A stretch of DNA of 64,000 nucleotides, taken from assembly GCF_029892785.1 (NCBI RefSeq), contig NZ_JARXXA010000006.1:62001-126000 (forward strand), written 5' to 3'. Each line of letters starts with the position of its first letter. The stretch's first letter is position 1. The position numbers were made by a program, and so were the translations under genes. Source of the stretch: Parabacteroides sp. PH5-46 (GTDB taxonomy: Bacteria; Bacteroidota; Bacteroidia; Bacteroidales; Tannerellaceae). Shown piece after piece: positions 43,722-53,291 of the stretch. Under the pieces are notes generated by a model. It was not told the origin of the DNA. It did no database searches and saw only the letters and a list, made by a program, of their open reading frames with translations.

Positions 43722-44978
43722 TTATCTCACAAATTTCTTAACAATAACACTTGCATTATGCCCTCCGAATCCAAACGTGTTGGACAATGCTGCATTAATG
43801 TCTCTCTTTTGTGCTTTGTTAAACGTAAAGTTCAAGTTGTAATCAATTTCAGGATCATCGTCCCCTTCTTCATGATTGATTGTAGGAGGAATGATTCCTT
43901 CTTTTACAGCCAATATACAGGCTATTGTTTCCAATGCTCCGGCTGCTCCCAGTAGGTGTCCGGTCATTGATTTTGTAGAACTTATGTTTAAGTTATAAGC
44001 ATGTTTTCCAAACACATCAGTGATAGCTTTAACTTCAGAAATATCACCAACAGGGGTAGATGTTCCGTGTACGTTAATGTAGTCTATCTCTTCAGGTTTC
44101 ATTTCAGCATCTTCCAGTGCGTTTCTCATAACCAGTTTAGCTCCTAAACCTTCGGGATGAGAAGCTGTCAGGTGATACGCGTCGGCTGACATACCGGTAC
44201 CTACTACCTCGCAATAGATTTTAGCACCTCTTGCCAGGGCATGCTCCATTTCTTCCAATACCAAACAGGCAGAACCTTCTCCCAGTACAAACCCGTCGCG
44301 ACTTTTACTGAACGGACGTGAAGCTGTCTCCGGAGATTCATTACGAGTAGACAAAGCATTCATGGCATTGAATCCACCAATACCTGCTGCGGAAACCGCA
44401 GCTTCTGCACCACCGGTAACAATAGCGTTTGCTTTACCTAAGCGGATATAATTGAAGGCATCAGAAATAGCATTGGTTGATGAGGCGCAAGCCGAAACGG
44501 TTGCGAAGTTAGGGCCTCTGAAGCCATACATCATAGAGATCTGACCGGCAGCTATATCAGAGATCATTTTAGGAATAAAGAAAGGATTAAAGCGCGGACC
44601 TCTTTCCTCGTCGTATCCTTTTACTTCATCTTCAAACGTTTTAATACCACCAATACCGGATGAAAAAATCACCCCGATACGGTCCAGATTTTCTTTCTCA
44701 ACATCCAGTGCCGAATCGGCAATTGCTTCTTTAGCAGCACCTAATGCTAATAATGTATAACGATCACATTTGCGAGCTTCTTTCCGATCCATCACTTGCA
44801 GAGGATCAAAATCTTTTACCTCGCAGGCAAAATGTGTTTTAAATTTTTCAGCGTTAAACTGAGTAATAGGTCCGGCTCCAGTTTTTCCATTGATAAGACC
44901 CTCCCAGGTTGCTGAGAGGGTGTTACCAAGCGGAGTAATAGCTCCAAGACCTGTTACTACAACTCTTTTTAATTCCAT
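43722..44978 (-). CDS. fabF: 3-oxoacyl-[acyl-carrier-protein] synthase II
   Basis: A 418-residue condensing enzyme of fatty-acid elongation. The active-site cysteine is in VSACASSTNA (about 160-169), and the two catalytic histidines are in VNVHGTSTPVGD (about 300) and STKSMTGHLLGAAGA (about 335-349). Length fits KAS II. It is 21 bp after acpP and 15 bp before rnc, so the three genes form one transcript; acpP-fabF coupling is common in bacteria. Confidence 0.97.
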   Translation of the reverse strand: MELKRVVVTGLGAITPLGNTLSATWEGLINGKTGAGPITQFNAEKFKTHFACEVKDFDPLQVMDRKEARKCDRYTLLALGAAKEAIADSALDVEKENLDRIGVIFSSGIGGIKTFEDEVKGYDEERGPRFNPFFIPKMISDIAAGQISMMYGFRGPNFATVSACASSTNAISDAFNYIRLGKANAIVTGGAEAAVSAAGIGGFNAMNALSTRNESPETASRPFSKSRDGFVLGEGSACLVLEEMEHALARGAKIYCEVVGTGMSADAYHLTASHPEGLGAKLVMRNALEDAEMKPEEIDYINVHGTSTPVGDISEVKAITDVFGKHAYNLNISSTKSMTGHLLGAAGALETIACILAVKEGIIPPTINHEEGDDDPEIDYNLNFTFNKAQKRDINAALSNTFGFGGHNASVIVKKFVR

Positions 44979-44999
44979 ACGTAGAAATAAAAGGGGAAA

Positions 45000-45236
45000 T
45001 TACTTCGCATTAGCTTCAATATAAGCGATAGCGTCGCCTACTGTTGTAATCTTTTCTGCTTGATCATCAGGAATTGAGATGCCGAATTCTTTTTCGAATT
45101 CCATAATCAACTCTACAGTATCAAGAGAGTCTGCTCCTAAATCATTAGTAAAGCTTGCTTCGTTTGTAACTTCAGTTTCTTCAACGCTCAATTTATCAAC
45201 GATAATAGCCTTTACTCTAGACGCAATTTCAGACAT
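45000..45236 (-). CDS. acpP: Acyl carrier protein
   Basis: A 78-residue acidic four-helix protein that carries growing acyl chains on a 4'-phosphopantetheine. The attachment serine is Ser37 in [10 protein letters not shown]. Length and acidic composition are standard. It is first in the acpP-fabF-rnc run, with a candidate promoter at 45288-45320. Confidence 0.98.
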   Translation of the reverse strand: MSEIASRVKAIIVDKLSVEETEVTNEASFTNDLGADSLDTVELIMEFEKEFGISIPDDQAEKITTVGDAIAYIEANAK

Positions 45237-45287
45237 AACTTTTCAATTTAGATTAATAAATAGAATATACTTTTTAAATTTGCAGTG

Positions 45288-45320
45288 CAAAGAAAAGCAT
45301 TTTTTATGTTACAAAACAAA
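45288..45320 (-). promoter_or_regulatory. Candidate promoter of acpP-fabF-rnc
   Basis: On the minus strand a TTTG (45320-45317) and TTTCTTTG (45295-45288, one mismatch to TAnnTTTG) are 21 bp apart. The expected leader is about 45 nt. Confidence 0.45.
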
Positions 45321-45384
45321 TATATGTACCTAAAAATGCGAAAAAGCTGCACAGAAATTCTTTTCTTGTGCATTTAAACTGTAA

Positions 45385-45954
45385 TTGAAAATGAAAAATA
45401 TTGCTATTTTCGCTTCCGGATCGGGAACAAACGCAGAAAATATTATCCGCTATTTCGCTAATAATGAAAATATTCGGGTAGTAGTTGTATTCTCTAACAA
45501 CCGGAAAGTAGGAGTGCATGAGCGGGTAAACCGCCTGGGTGTCCCTTCCTTTGTTTTTACACGCGATGAATTTGCCGATGGAGCTCCCATTATTGCTAAA
45601 TTGGCAGAATATCATGCCGATTTTATCGTGTTGGCCGGATTCATGAATAAAATCTCCGATGTACTGTTAAAAGCCTTTCCGAATCAGATCATCAATATCC
45701 ATCCGGCACTATTACCCAAATACGGAGGAAAAGGAATGTACGGCATGCACGTACACGAAGCAGTGGTGGCTGCAGGAGAGAAGGAAACCGGCATCACCAT
45801 ACATTATATAAATGAAGAGTACGACGAAGGCGCCGTTATCTTTCAGGCCTCCTGCCCTGTTTTACCAAACGATACGCCGGAAGAGGTAGCCACCAAAGTA
45901 CATGCCTTAGAGTATGAGCATTATCCTCAGGTAATAGAAAAGATTTTCCTTTAA
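45385..45954 (+). CDS. purN: Phosphoribosylglycinamide formyltransferase
   Basis: A 189-residue enzyme of purine synthesis that transfers a formyl group from 10-formyl-tetrahydrofolate to GAR. N-terminal IFASGSGTNAENI binds the phosphate. The catalytic set is in IINIHPALLPKYGGKGMYG (Asn-x-His, about 106-108), and ITIHYINEEYDEGAVI carries the aspartate near 143. Length is standard. It is divergent from acpP and stands alone; array D lies 45 bp downstream. Confidence 0.96.
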   Translation: MKMKNIAIFASGSGTNAENIIRYFANNENIRVVVVFSNNRKVGVHERVNRLGVPSFVFTRDEFADGAPIIAKLAEYHADFIVLAGFMNKISDVLLKAFPNQIINIHPALLPKYGGKGMYGMHVHEAVVAAGEKETGITIHYINEEYDEGAVIFQASCPVLPNDTPEEVATKVHALEYEHYPQVIEKIFL

Positions 45955-45999
45955 TAAAGAATAGGGCTAAATTACAATAATAAAATTTTGTTAAAGAAA

Positions 46000-46065
46000 A
46001 GTATGCATACTTTTCCGAAAAAGTATTAATACTTTCTTCAAGAAGTATGTATACTTTCAAATAAA
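46000..46065. repeat. 22-bp-period palindromic array D (3 units, possibly a fourth)
   Basis: Three units of exactly 22 bp begin at 46000, 46022 and 46044 with cores AGTATGCATACT, AGTATTAATACT and AGTATGTATACT. Unit 1 extends to the perfect 18-bp palindrome AAAAGTATGCATACTTTT. A degenerate fourth unit may follow at 46066-46087. The array lies in the 350-bp gap between purN and the ECF sigma gene. The remainder of that gap holds the sigma-gene promoter and nothing else I recognise. Confidence 0.88.
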
Positions 46066-46170
46066 TCGAAGTGTTTTATTTTCAAGAACGCTGCAATGTT
46101 TGTATACGTTAATCAAGAGTTTCAATAAATTATACAATGTCTATTATGGAATAACGAAGCGCACTGAAAT

Positions 46171-46200
46171 TTTGAGTATTGACTACATTTTTTACTTTTG
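46171..46200 (+). promoter_or_regulatory. Promoter of the SusC-linked ECF sigma gene
   Basis: -33 TTTG (46171-46174) and -7 TACTTTTG (46193-46200) are 18 bp apart. The leader to the ATG at 46305 would be about 100 nt. Confidence 0.6.
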
Positions 46201-46304
46201 AAAACAAAAAAACGTTAAAATCTAAATTCGTATAATACTATTTTATTTCTTCTGTGTTTTTCTTTTAACGCTACTGTGGTCTGAAAAAACACATCCGTTA
46301 TTAT

Positions 46305-46826
46305 ATGAAAAACAAGGAACAGATACTTCTTGAACAAGTGCGGAGGGGTAATGAAAAAGCTTTCAAAAAATTGTTTTATCTGTATGGCGACAGATTTTAT
46401 CTCTGGTCATACAAGATAACAAAGAATTCACAAGCAGCAGAAGATATTGTCCAGGATTTTTTTGTGCGTTATTGGGAAAAACGGAAAACACTCTTTTTTT
46501 ATCCTTCTTTTGCCGCTTATGCTTATCGGGCGATGTACAATGCTTCCCTAAATTACATCCGCGACAATGAGCGTTTTATCTCTGGATATGAAATTACTAT
46601 AGATCTGATGGATATGGACGTGGAGGACGAAGATCTGCAGGAATTGAAGCGTTTACTGTTAAAAGCGATTGACGAACTGCCCGACCGGTGTAAAAAGATT
46701 TTTGTTATGGCGACACTGGAAAAGAAAAAATATACGGAAGTAGCTGATCTTTTAGGTATATCTGTAAATACAGTAAAGGTGCAGGTGTCAAAAGCATATA
46801 GGATATTGAAGGAAAAAATAGGGTAA
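46305..46826 (+). CDS. ECF sigma factor of a SusC/SusD locus
   Basis: A 173-residue group IV sigma factor of the FecI-like Bacteroidota type. Region 2 is at about 20-90 (QAAEDIVQDFFVRYWEKRK), and region 4 at about 115-172 (LPDRCKKIFVMATLEKKKYTEVADLLGISVNTVKVQVSKAYRIL). It precedes a FecR anti-sigma gene and a SusC with a signalling domain, so it should be released when the transporter binds its glycan and then activate the susCD genes. It has its own promoter. Confidence 0.94.
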   Translation: MKNKEQILLEQVRRGNEKAFKKLFYLYGDRFYLWSYKITKNSQAAEDIVQDFFVRYWEKRKTLFFYPSFAAYAYRAMYNASLNYIRDNERFISGYEITIDLMDMDVEDEDLQELKRLLLKAIDELPDRCKKIFVMATLEKKKYTEVADLLGISVNTVKVQVSKAYRILKEKIG

Positions 46827-46886
46827 ATCTAAGTGTGGATAATACTTTTCATGTAATGATGTGTTACTAGATAAATTAATAATTAA

Positions 46887-48062
46887 ATGCTGGAAATCGG
46901 AAAAAATAATATTCCCGGATGGGAGCTACTCTTAAACGTATTGAGCGGAGAGGTTTCAGAGAATGATCCGTCTTTTCAGCGTTGGTTAGAAGAGGACGGG
47001 GAAAACAGAAAGCTCTATTTGCAGTTAAAGGGAAAAGAAAAGATTGCAACTCTTGCTTTTGATAAAGAGAAAGCTTTTAATAATATGTCGGATATCCTGG
47101 GTCTGAACAACAGAAAAAAGGTTCCTTTTTATCAGCAAAATTGGCTCAGGTATACCGCTTCTTTCTTAGCGATTATTTTCGTCGGTCTGGCGGGCTATTT
47201 TTTAGTGATAAATAATTCTGTACCGGAGCAAATCGAATATGCTGAGATAGAAAATAATGTCCTTGATCCGGGAACCAAGAAAGCCTTCCTTCTTTCTTCA
47301 CAGGGAAAGGTTATTAACCTATCAGAGAGTTTTGAACTTAAAAATACGGATGGTACGATTATCTCAAATAAAAGTGAAGGAGTTGTTAGTTTCAAACCAA
47401 CTAAATTACAAGAGAAGAAAGTGGAGCAACATACAATCTATGTCCCGAAAGGCGGCGAATACGAGCTGTTGCTTGCTGATGGATCGAAGGTTTTTCTCAA
47501 CTCAGAAACTCACTTAGTTTTCCCCAGCCATTTTAATGACGATGTCCGCCAGGTGGAATTGACCGGAGAGGCTTATTTTGAAGTGCAAAAACAGGAAAAG
47601 CCATTTATAGTTAAGACTCCGGTGATGGATATTGAAGTATTAGGAACTTCTTTTAATGTCAATGCCTATCAGGAAAATCTTTCAGTACATACAACTTTAG
47701 TTGAGGGAAGTGTACAAGTGCATTTACCGGACGATATGGAAACCTATTTGTTAGAACCTGAAAACAACCTTACCATAAATAAAGCTTCCCGGAAAATATC
47801 TATTCGTAAAGTGAATACAGATCTTTATACAGCTTGGGTGAAAGGTGAATTGGTTTTCCGGAACCAACCATTAGGGGAGATATTCACTCAATTGCAAAGA
47901 TGGTATGATTTCGAGATTACTTATAAAGATCCAGCAATCCAATCCATGCGGTTTTCCGGAAGCATTGAAAAAGTACGCTCCTTGGATTATTTTTTAAATC
48001 AAATACAATCTGTAACAAATGTAAAATATAAAAACGAAGGAGAGGACATTATTTTGTATTAA
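46887..48062 (+). CDS. FecR-type transmembrane anti-sigma factor
   Basis: A 391-residue protein with a short cytoplasmic N-terminal domain (about 1-85) that would hold the sigma factor. One membrane helix follows (about 88-110; ASFLAIIFVGLAGYFLVI), then a periplasmic FecR domain (about 165-290; VPKGGEYELLLADGSKVFLNSETHLVFP and EVLGTSFNVNAY) and a C-terminal STN-like DUF4974 domain (about 320-390; LVFRNQPLGEIFTQLQRWYDF). It relays glycan binding from the SusC STN domain to the sigma factor. The gene is 60 bp after the sigma gene and ends at a hairpin. Confidence 0.93.
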   Translation: MLEIGKNNIPGWELLLNVLSGEVSENDPSFQRWLEEDGENRKLYLQLKGKEKIATLAFDKEKAFNNMSDILGLNNRKKVPFYQQNWLRYTASFLAIIFVGLAGYFLVINNSVPEQIEYAEIENNVLDPGTKKAFLLSSQGKVINLSESFELKNTDGTIISNKSEGVVSFKPTKLQEKKVEQHTIYVPKGGEYELLLADGSKVFLNSETHLVFPSHFNDDVRQVELTGEAYFEVQKQEKPFIVKTPVMDIEVLGTSFNVNAYQENLSVHTTLVEGSVQVHLPDDMETYLLEPENNLTINKASRKISIRKVNTDLYTAWVKGELVFRNQPLGEIFTQLQRWYDFEITYKDPAIQSMRFSGSIEKVRSLDYFLNQIQSVTNVKYKNEGEDIILY

Positions 48063-48069
48063 GCCAAAA

Positions 48070-48104
48070 AAGGCTGTCCGATTTTGAGCCCTTCGGACAG
48101 CCTT
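48070..48104 (+). terminator. Hairpin between the FecR and SusC genes
   Basis: AAGGCTGTCCG (48070-48080) is exactly complementary to 48094-48104. There is no T-tract after it, so it may be a partial terminator or an mRNA-processing structure separating regulator from transporter genes. Confidence 0.6.
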
Positions 48105-48179
48105 ATGAGTGTTTAAACAAATGTTCTCATTTTTCATAGTGAATCAAATACTAACTATTCATTTAAACTTTTCAAAAGT

Positions 48180-51100
48180 ATGAAAAAAAGTGAACCTAAA
48201 CACGCAATTCCATTACCGAATTGTCGAAAGCTACTACGTGTTATGAAATTAACCCTTTTGTGTGTGCTACTTGGTACAAATTTAATGTGGGCCGGACTCA
48301 CTTATGCACAACACACTTCCTTAGAATTGAACCTCAACAATGCGAAATTGGAAGAGGTTTTTGATGTCATTCGCAGGCAGAGCGAATTCGAATTTTTCTA
48401 CAGTAATGATCTGGTGAATACTTCGACAAAAGTAAGTGTCCAATTAAAGGATGCCGATATTATTGAAGTATTGAACGAGGTATTACCAACTATGTATGAA
48501 TACCGAATTGATGACCGTTATGTGTTAATAACCAGAAAAAAAGAACAAAAGGTGCCGGAAATTCCCAATGCTCTTCCTCAACAAACCAAACTACAGATAA
48601 AGGGAACTGTTACCGATGCAAATGGTGAGGCTGTGATTGGTGCAAATGTTGTAGAAAAAGGAACCACAAATGGGATTATAACAGATCTGGACGGACACTT
48701 TGTCTTGTCGGTCTCAGAAAACGCAACGTTGGAAATTTCCTACATCGGCTATATCGCTCAAAGCATACCGGTACGAAACCAGACTACGTTTTCTGTTATC
48801 CTTCGGGAAGATTCGCAAGCATTGAATGAAGTCGTTGTTGTTGGTTATGGTACAATGCAAAAGAAACAAGTGACGAGTTCGATTACTTCTTTAACGGCAA
48901 GCGATCTTCCTGTTGGGGTAGGTGGTTCATCCATAGCAACAGCCTTACAGGGGAAAGTTGGAGGTTTGGTCATGTCGGGCACGACAAGTCCTAACTCGGG
49001 GAACACCTTCCAGTTACGTGGTATGGCATCTATCAATACATCCAAAGAGCCGTTGATTGTGATCGATGGTATGCCGGGTGGTGATATCCGTACGATTGCC
49101 CCGGAAGAAATACAATCTATTGATGTACTGAAGGATGCTTCAGCCGGTGCTATCTATGGTACAAGAGCTACCGGAGGGGTAATTCTGATTACTACCAAAC
49201 AGGCTAAAGCCGGTAAATTGAAATTGAGCTATACCGGTGAGGTACTCTTCAAACAATCATTCGGCAAACCTGATTTGCTTAATGCCGCCGATTATATCGC
49301 GACTTACGAAGGAGCAAAGAATGATGAAGGACACAACACAGACTGGTGGGACGAAGCTATGAAGGATAATCCTACTTCTCATCGGCATACAATAACCTTA
49401 CAGGGAGGTATGGAAACTGCCCGGATCTTTGCGTCGGTTATGTACGACGAAAACAAGGGTATAGTACGGGGGGATGACCGTCAGGATTATGCAGGACGTA
49501 TTAACGCTGATTTTAAATTACTTGATGGTTGGCTCGACATCTCCACACACGTAAATTACCGACAGGCAAAACGAAATCAAAATAAACCGTCAATTGAAGG
49601 TATTATGCGTGCCAACCCAACGCAGGCCGTATACGACCCCGATAGTCAGACAGGCTGGAATATCTGGACGACTGGAGACAATACCGAGATGAACGAGATT
49701 GGTGAAGCTGCGCTCAAGACAGATGAAGGACTAGATAAATGGTTCCGTCCGGATGTGTCACTTAAATTGAATATTCTGCCGATAAAGGGCTTATCTTATT
49801 CTCAAACATTGGCCTATGAAAACAGGCAATGGGAAAAACATTTTTATCGCTCCATGTTCTCACGTGAAGAATTACGCGCAGGAAGAAAAGGATGGGCTGA
49901 ATTGGAATTTAGCAAAACAGAGTTGATTAATAGTGATGGTTATCTATCTTACCTCAACGATTTTGGCCCTCACATGATCAATGCTGTAGCTGGCTATAGC
50001 TATTTTGAGCGGAATAATGAAGATTTCAAGGCAAAAAACGGCAACTTCACGAATGATCTTATAAAGTTCTGGAATCTTGGAGAAGGATCACGTCTGAAAG
50101 AAGGTGAAGCGGAAATGTCTTCAAGTAAGGGTATAACACAGCGTCTGGCGGCTTACTTCGGGCGTATCAGTTATTCTTACGATGACAAATATATGGCTAC
50201 TGCTTCCATACGCCGTGAAGGATCCAGTAAGTTTGCGCAAAAGAATCGATGGGGTACTTTCTGGTCGCTTTCAGGAGGATGGCGATTATCAAGAGAGCAT
50301 TTCATGGAAGACATGTTATGGATAAATGATCTTAAGCTTCGTGTAGCCTATGGGGTTACAGGAAATGAAGGTTTTTCTGCCGACTATGCAGCCAGAATGT
50401 ATGGTTCCGATACCCGCTGGCTATTACCTGACGGAACCTGGGCTTATTCTTATGGGGTGACCAAGAACGTGAATGATAGACTCGGATGGGAAGAAAAACA
50501 CGAGTGGAACCTGGGGCTTGACTTTTCAGTACTGGATAATCGCCTCTATGGTAAGTTTGATTGGTATCGTCGTAAGATAGACGGACTGATCTATAATGTT
50601 GAAGTTCCTCAACCCCCTAATACAGAATCGTCCATGTATCAAAATATCGGAACAATGAAAAACCAGGGATGGGAAATAGAACTTGGAGCCGATATTGTAC
50701 GTTCGGGTACCTGGCGATACAGTACTTCATTGAATCTGAGTAGTAATAAAACTACGATCGGTTCACTGTGGGGCGATCAGACCTATATTGACGGAGAAGG
50801 AGTCAATAATTGGGTACAATATGCACACCGCATTGAAGAAGGTGTAGAAGTGGGTAGCTTCTTCCTTTACCGATATGCCGGCGTAAGTGATGACGGAAAA
50901 ATACAGATATACGACAAGGATAACAACGTCATTAACTCGGATGACGGAAAAGTAGATGATCGTGTATATCAAAAGAGCTACATCCCGAAACTTATGCTTG
51001 GATGGACACATAACGTAGGGTACAAAAATTGGGATTTAAGTGCTACGTTTACAAGTTGGATTGATTATGACATCTACAATGGTATCGAGCTGGAATACGG

Positions 51101-51440
51101 ATTGCGGAATGTTGTGCAAGGAAACATGCTTTACGATGCAATCGGGAAAAATGCAAAGATCACCGGACGTCCGGCTCCTTGCGATTATTTCCTCCAGGAT
51201 GGAACCTTCCTGAAACTTCAGAATATCACGCTGACGTATACTTTGCCTATGAGAAAATACACATCACTTATAGATAACATTAAGTTGTATTTTACAGGAC
51301 ATAATATGTTTACTTTAACGAAATATGAAGGTTTGAACCCAGAAGTAGATATCACCGGTTGGGATGCCGGCATCGAAAAGAAAAGCAGTATTTATCCCCA
51401 AACACGTACATACACCTTGGGACTTCAGTTGAATTTTTAA
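48180..51440 (+). CDS. SusC/RagA TonB-dependent transporter with STN domain
   Basis: A 1086-residue outer-membrane protein that imports oligosaccharides with SusD. Order: signal peptide with a long basic N-terminus (about 1-42), STN signalling domain (about 48-118; LEEVFDVIRRQSEFEFFYS), carboxypeptidase-D-like domain (about 138-215; IKGTVTDANGEAVIGANV), the EVVVVGYG segment, plug domain (about 225-340) and beta-barrel ending in TLGLQLNF. The STN domain and the upstream ECF sigma/FecR genes define a TonB-type trans-envelope signalling system. SusD follows 9 bp later. Confidence 0.96.
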   Translation: MKKSEPKHAIPLPNCRKLLRVMKLTLLCVLLGTNLMWAGLTYAQHTSLELNLNNAKLEEVFDVIRRQSEFEFFYSNDLVNTSTKVSVQLKDADIIEVLNEVLPTMYEYRIDDRYVLITRKKEQKVPEIPNALPQQTKLQIKGTVTDANGEAVIGANVVEKGTTNGIITDLDGHFVLSVSENATLEISYIGYIAQSIPVRNQTTFSVILREDSQALNEVVVVGYGTMQKKQVTSSITSLTASDLPVGVGGSSIATALQGKVGGLVMSGTTSPNSGNTFQLRGMASINTSKEPLIVIDGMPGGDIRTIAPEEIQSIDVLKDASAGAIYGTRATGGVILITTKQAKAGKLKLSYTGEVLFKQSFGKPDLLNAADYIATYEGAKNDEGHNTDWWDEAMKDNPTSHRHTITLQGGMETARIFASVMYDENKGIVRGDDRQDYAGRINADFKLLDGWLDISTHVNYRQAKRNQNKPSIEGIMRANPTQAVYDPDSQTGWNIWTTGDNTEMNEIGEAALKTDEGLDKWFRPDVSLKLNILPIKGLSYSQTLAYENRQWEKHFYRSMFSREELRAGRKGWAELEFSKTELINSDGYLSYLNDFGPHMINAVAGYSYFERNNEDFKAKNGNFTNDLIKFWNLGEGSRLKEGEAEMSSSKGITQRLAAYFGRISYSYDDKYMATASIRREGSSKFAQKNRWGTFWSLSGGWRLSREHFMEDMLWINDLKLRVAYGVTGNEGFSADYAARMYGSDTRWLLPDGTWAYSYGVTKNVNDRLGWEEKHEWNLGLDFSVLDNRLYGKFDWYRRKIDGLIYNVEVPQPPNTESSMYQNIGTMKNQGWEIELGADIVRSGTWRYSTSLNLSSNKTTIGSLWGDQTYIDGEGVNNWVQYAHRIEEGVEVGSFFLYRYAGVSDDGKIQIYDKDNNVINSDDGKVDDRVYQKSYIPKLMLGWTHNVGYKNWDLSATFTSWIDYDIYNGIELEYGLRNVVQGNMLYDAIGKNAKITGRPAPCDYFLQDGTFLKLQNITLTYTLPMRKYTSLIDNIKLYFTGHNMFTLTKYEGLNPEVDITGWDAGIEKKSSIYPQTRTYTLGLQLNF

Positions 51441-51449
51441 AAGCGTATA

Positions 51450-53201
51450 ATGATGAAAAAGAGCAAATTATATATAACAGTCGTAATAATAATGGTGTTT
51501 TTGGGTCTATTTCAGGCATGTAGTGTAGACCCGGAATATTACTCACAATCGACACCCGAAATGTTTTTCGACACTCAATCGAAAGTTTATCAACGTATGG
51601 GACGCCCCTTTACCCACTGGGCATGGGCGATGGCTGACCATCAGGCACATTCTAATTTGGTGATCCTTCAGGAGATGACGACAGATGAAATGCTTGTGCC
51701 TTCCCGCTATAATGACTGGTATGATGGAGGTAATTACCTGCGTATGTATCATCATGATTTTACTCCTACAACGCCTGGTTTGAATGATGCGTGGAGAGCG
51801 TTTTCAATGGGAGTTGCGCAAACCTGGAGTGCCAAGGATGACATTGATCAGTATGTGGATTTCGAGGCATTGAAATTCCCGGAAGGTAGCAGGGATGCCA
51901 TTTTGATGCAACTTCAAACACTGGCTGCTTTCTTCTATTTGCATGGCTTGGATCTTTTCGGCGGAGTACCTCTATATGTCTCTAATAATGACGAACTTCA
52001 GGCACGTGCTTCGGATGTGGAAACATTCGAATTTATCGAAGGATTATTGAAAGAAGCATTGCCCAAATTACCTAAAAAGACAGAATTGGGAGCGATGGAA
52101 ACCGGTAGCATCAATCAGGCAACAGCTGCTCTTATGTTGGCACGCCTTTACTTTAATGCCGGACCGTATATTCGTCAGGATAGATTCTCTGATTGTGCTA
52201 CTCTTTGTCAGGAAATCATCAATGGCACATATGGTGCTTATAAGCTGGAAGACGATTGGACTAATATTTTCGGGTTTAATAATGACCGCTCAACCGAGAT
52301 TATATGGACAGTTCCAAGTCATTACGCTCAGAGTGAGCGTAGTGTTGGAGTCCATTCCGGCCATTACGGTATGAATGAATATTGGGGCAATGGCGAAGTA
52401 GGCAACCGCAATAATGGCTATTGCCTGGTTCCTTCGCTTGATGTAAATGGCAAATCTTATCTGTATGGTAGTAGTAACCCAAGTTCCAATGGAACTTATC
52501 GCTTAGGAAGTCCTTTTGCTAAATTTCATGAAAAGGATATACGTAAGCAACTCAATGCTTATGAAGGCGAAGGTAAGTGGCGCGGCATGTTTTATTTTGG
52601 CGAATTGGTTAATCCTGTGACAGGAAATGTGTGCCATGGTGGAAACCGCCAAATCAAACCTGATGAAGTGGTAACACTTGTTGACCAAATAGCCCGTATC
52701 ATTCCACAGGCAGGAGCTGAAGCCGATCATGGTAAAGAAGGTGCTCGTTGGGGAGAAGAAAATTCAGGTGTCCGTTTAGGTAAATTTTCACCGATACCTT
52801 GGCTTTCCGAGAAAACATATAGAGGCAATTCGGATATCCCTGTTTTTCGTTTGGCTGAAGCATATTATATGCTGGCAGAGTGTAAATTGCGTGCAGGTGA
52901 TAAGAGTGGGGCTGCTTCCCTGATTAACGATGTACGCAAACGATATTTCCCGGAAGGCGACCCTGATCCGGTAACCGCTTCAAACCTTGACGAATGGCGT
53001 ATGCTTGATGAGTGGATGGTCGAATTTATAGGTGAAGGACGCCGTCGTACCGATCTTATTCGTTGGGACAAATATACGACTGAATCATGGTGGGATCATC
53101 CGGCTGATGGTCCGGCTAAAGCACACTTCAATCGTTTTCCAATCCCGGAACAAGCAATGGGAAGCAATAATTTGATTGAGCAAAATCCAGGATATAATTA
53201 A
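51450..53201 (+). CDS. SusD/RagB glycan-binding lipoprotein
   Basis: A 583-residue surface lipoprotein that captures the glycan and lids the SusC barrel. The signal peptide ends at lipobox FQAC (cysteine about 24). TPR-like helices fill the first half (AFFYLHGLDLFGGVPLYV is a SusD landmark) and the C-terminus carries FRLAEAYYMLAECKLRAG, FIGEGRRRTDLIRW and the terminal NRFPIPEQ...NPGY. Length is typical. It is followed by an intrinsic terminator, so the susCD transcript ends here. Confidence 0.95.
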   Translation: MMKKSKLYITVVIIMVFLGLFQACSVDPEYYSQSTPEMFFDTQSKVYQRMGRPFTHWAWAMADHQAHSNLVILQEMTTDEMLVPSRYNDWYDGGNYLRMYHHDFTPTTPGLNDAWRAFSMGVAQTWSAKDDIDQYVDFEALKFPEGSRDAILMQLQTLAAFFYLHGLDLFGGVPLYVSNNDELQARASDVETFEFIEGLLKEALPKLPKKTELGAMETGSINQATAALMLARLYFNAGPYIRQDRFSDCATLCQEIINGTYGAYKLEDDWTNIFGFNNDRSTEIIWTVPSHYAQSERSVGVHSGHYGMNEYWGNGEVGNRNNGYCLVPSLDVNGKSYLYGSSNPSSNGTYRLGSPFAKFHEKDIRKQLNAYEGEGKWRGMFYFGELVNPVTGNVCHGGNRQIKPDEVVTLVDQIARIIPQAGAEADHGKEGARWGEENSGVRLGKFSPIPWLSEKTYRGNSDIPVFRLAEAYYMLAECKLRAGDKSGAASLINDVRKRYFPEGDPDPVTASNLDEWRMLDEWMVEFIGEGRRRTDLIRWDKYTTESWWDHPADGPAKAHFNRFPIPEQAMGSNNLIEQNPGYN

Positions 53202-53242
53202 AAAAACATTGGTCTAAGATCAATGCAAGTGCTAATTGTGTT

Positions 53243-53279
53243 CTCCGGTATGTCTTTTAGATATACCGGAGTTTTTTTT
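53243..53279 (+). terminator. Intrinsic terminator after SusD
   Basis: CTCCGGTAT (53243-53251) pairs with ATACCGGAG (53263-53271), followed by eight T residues. Confidence 0.92.
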
Positions 53280-53291
53280 CAAACTTTTGTA

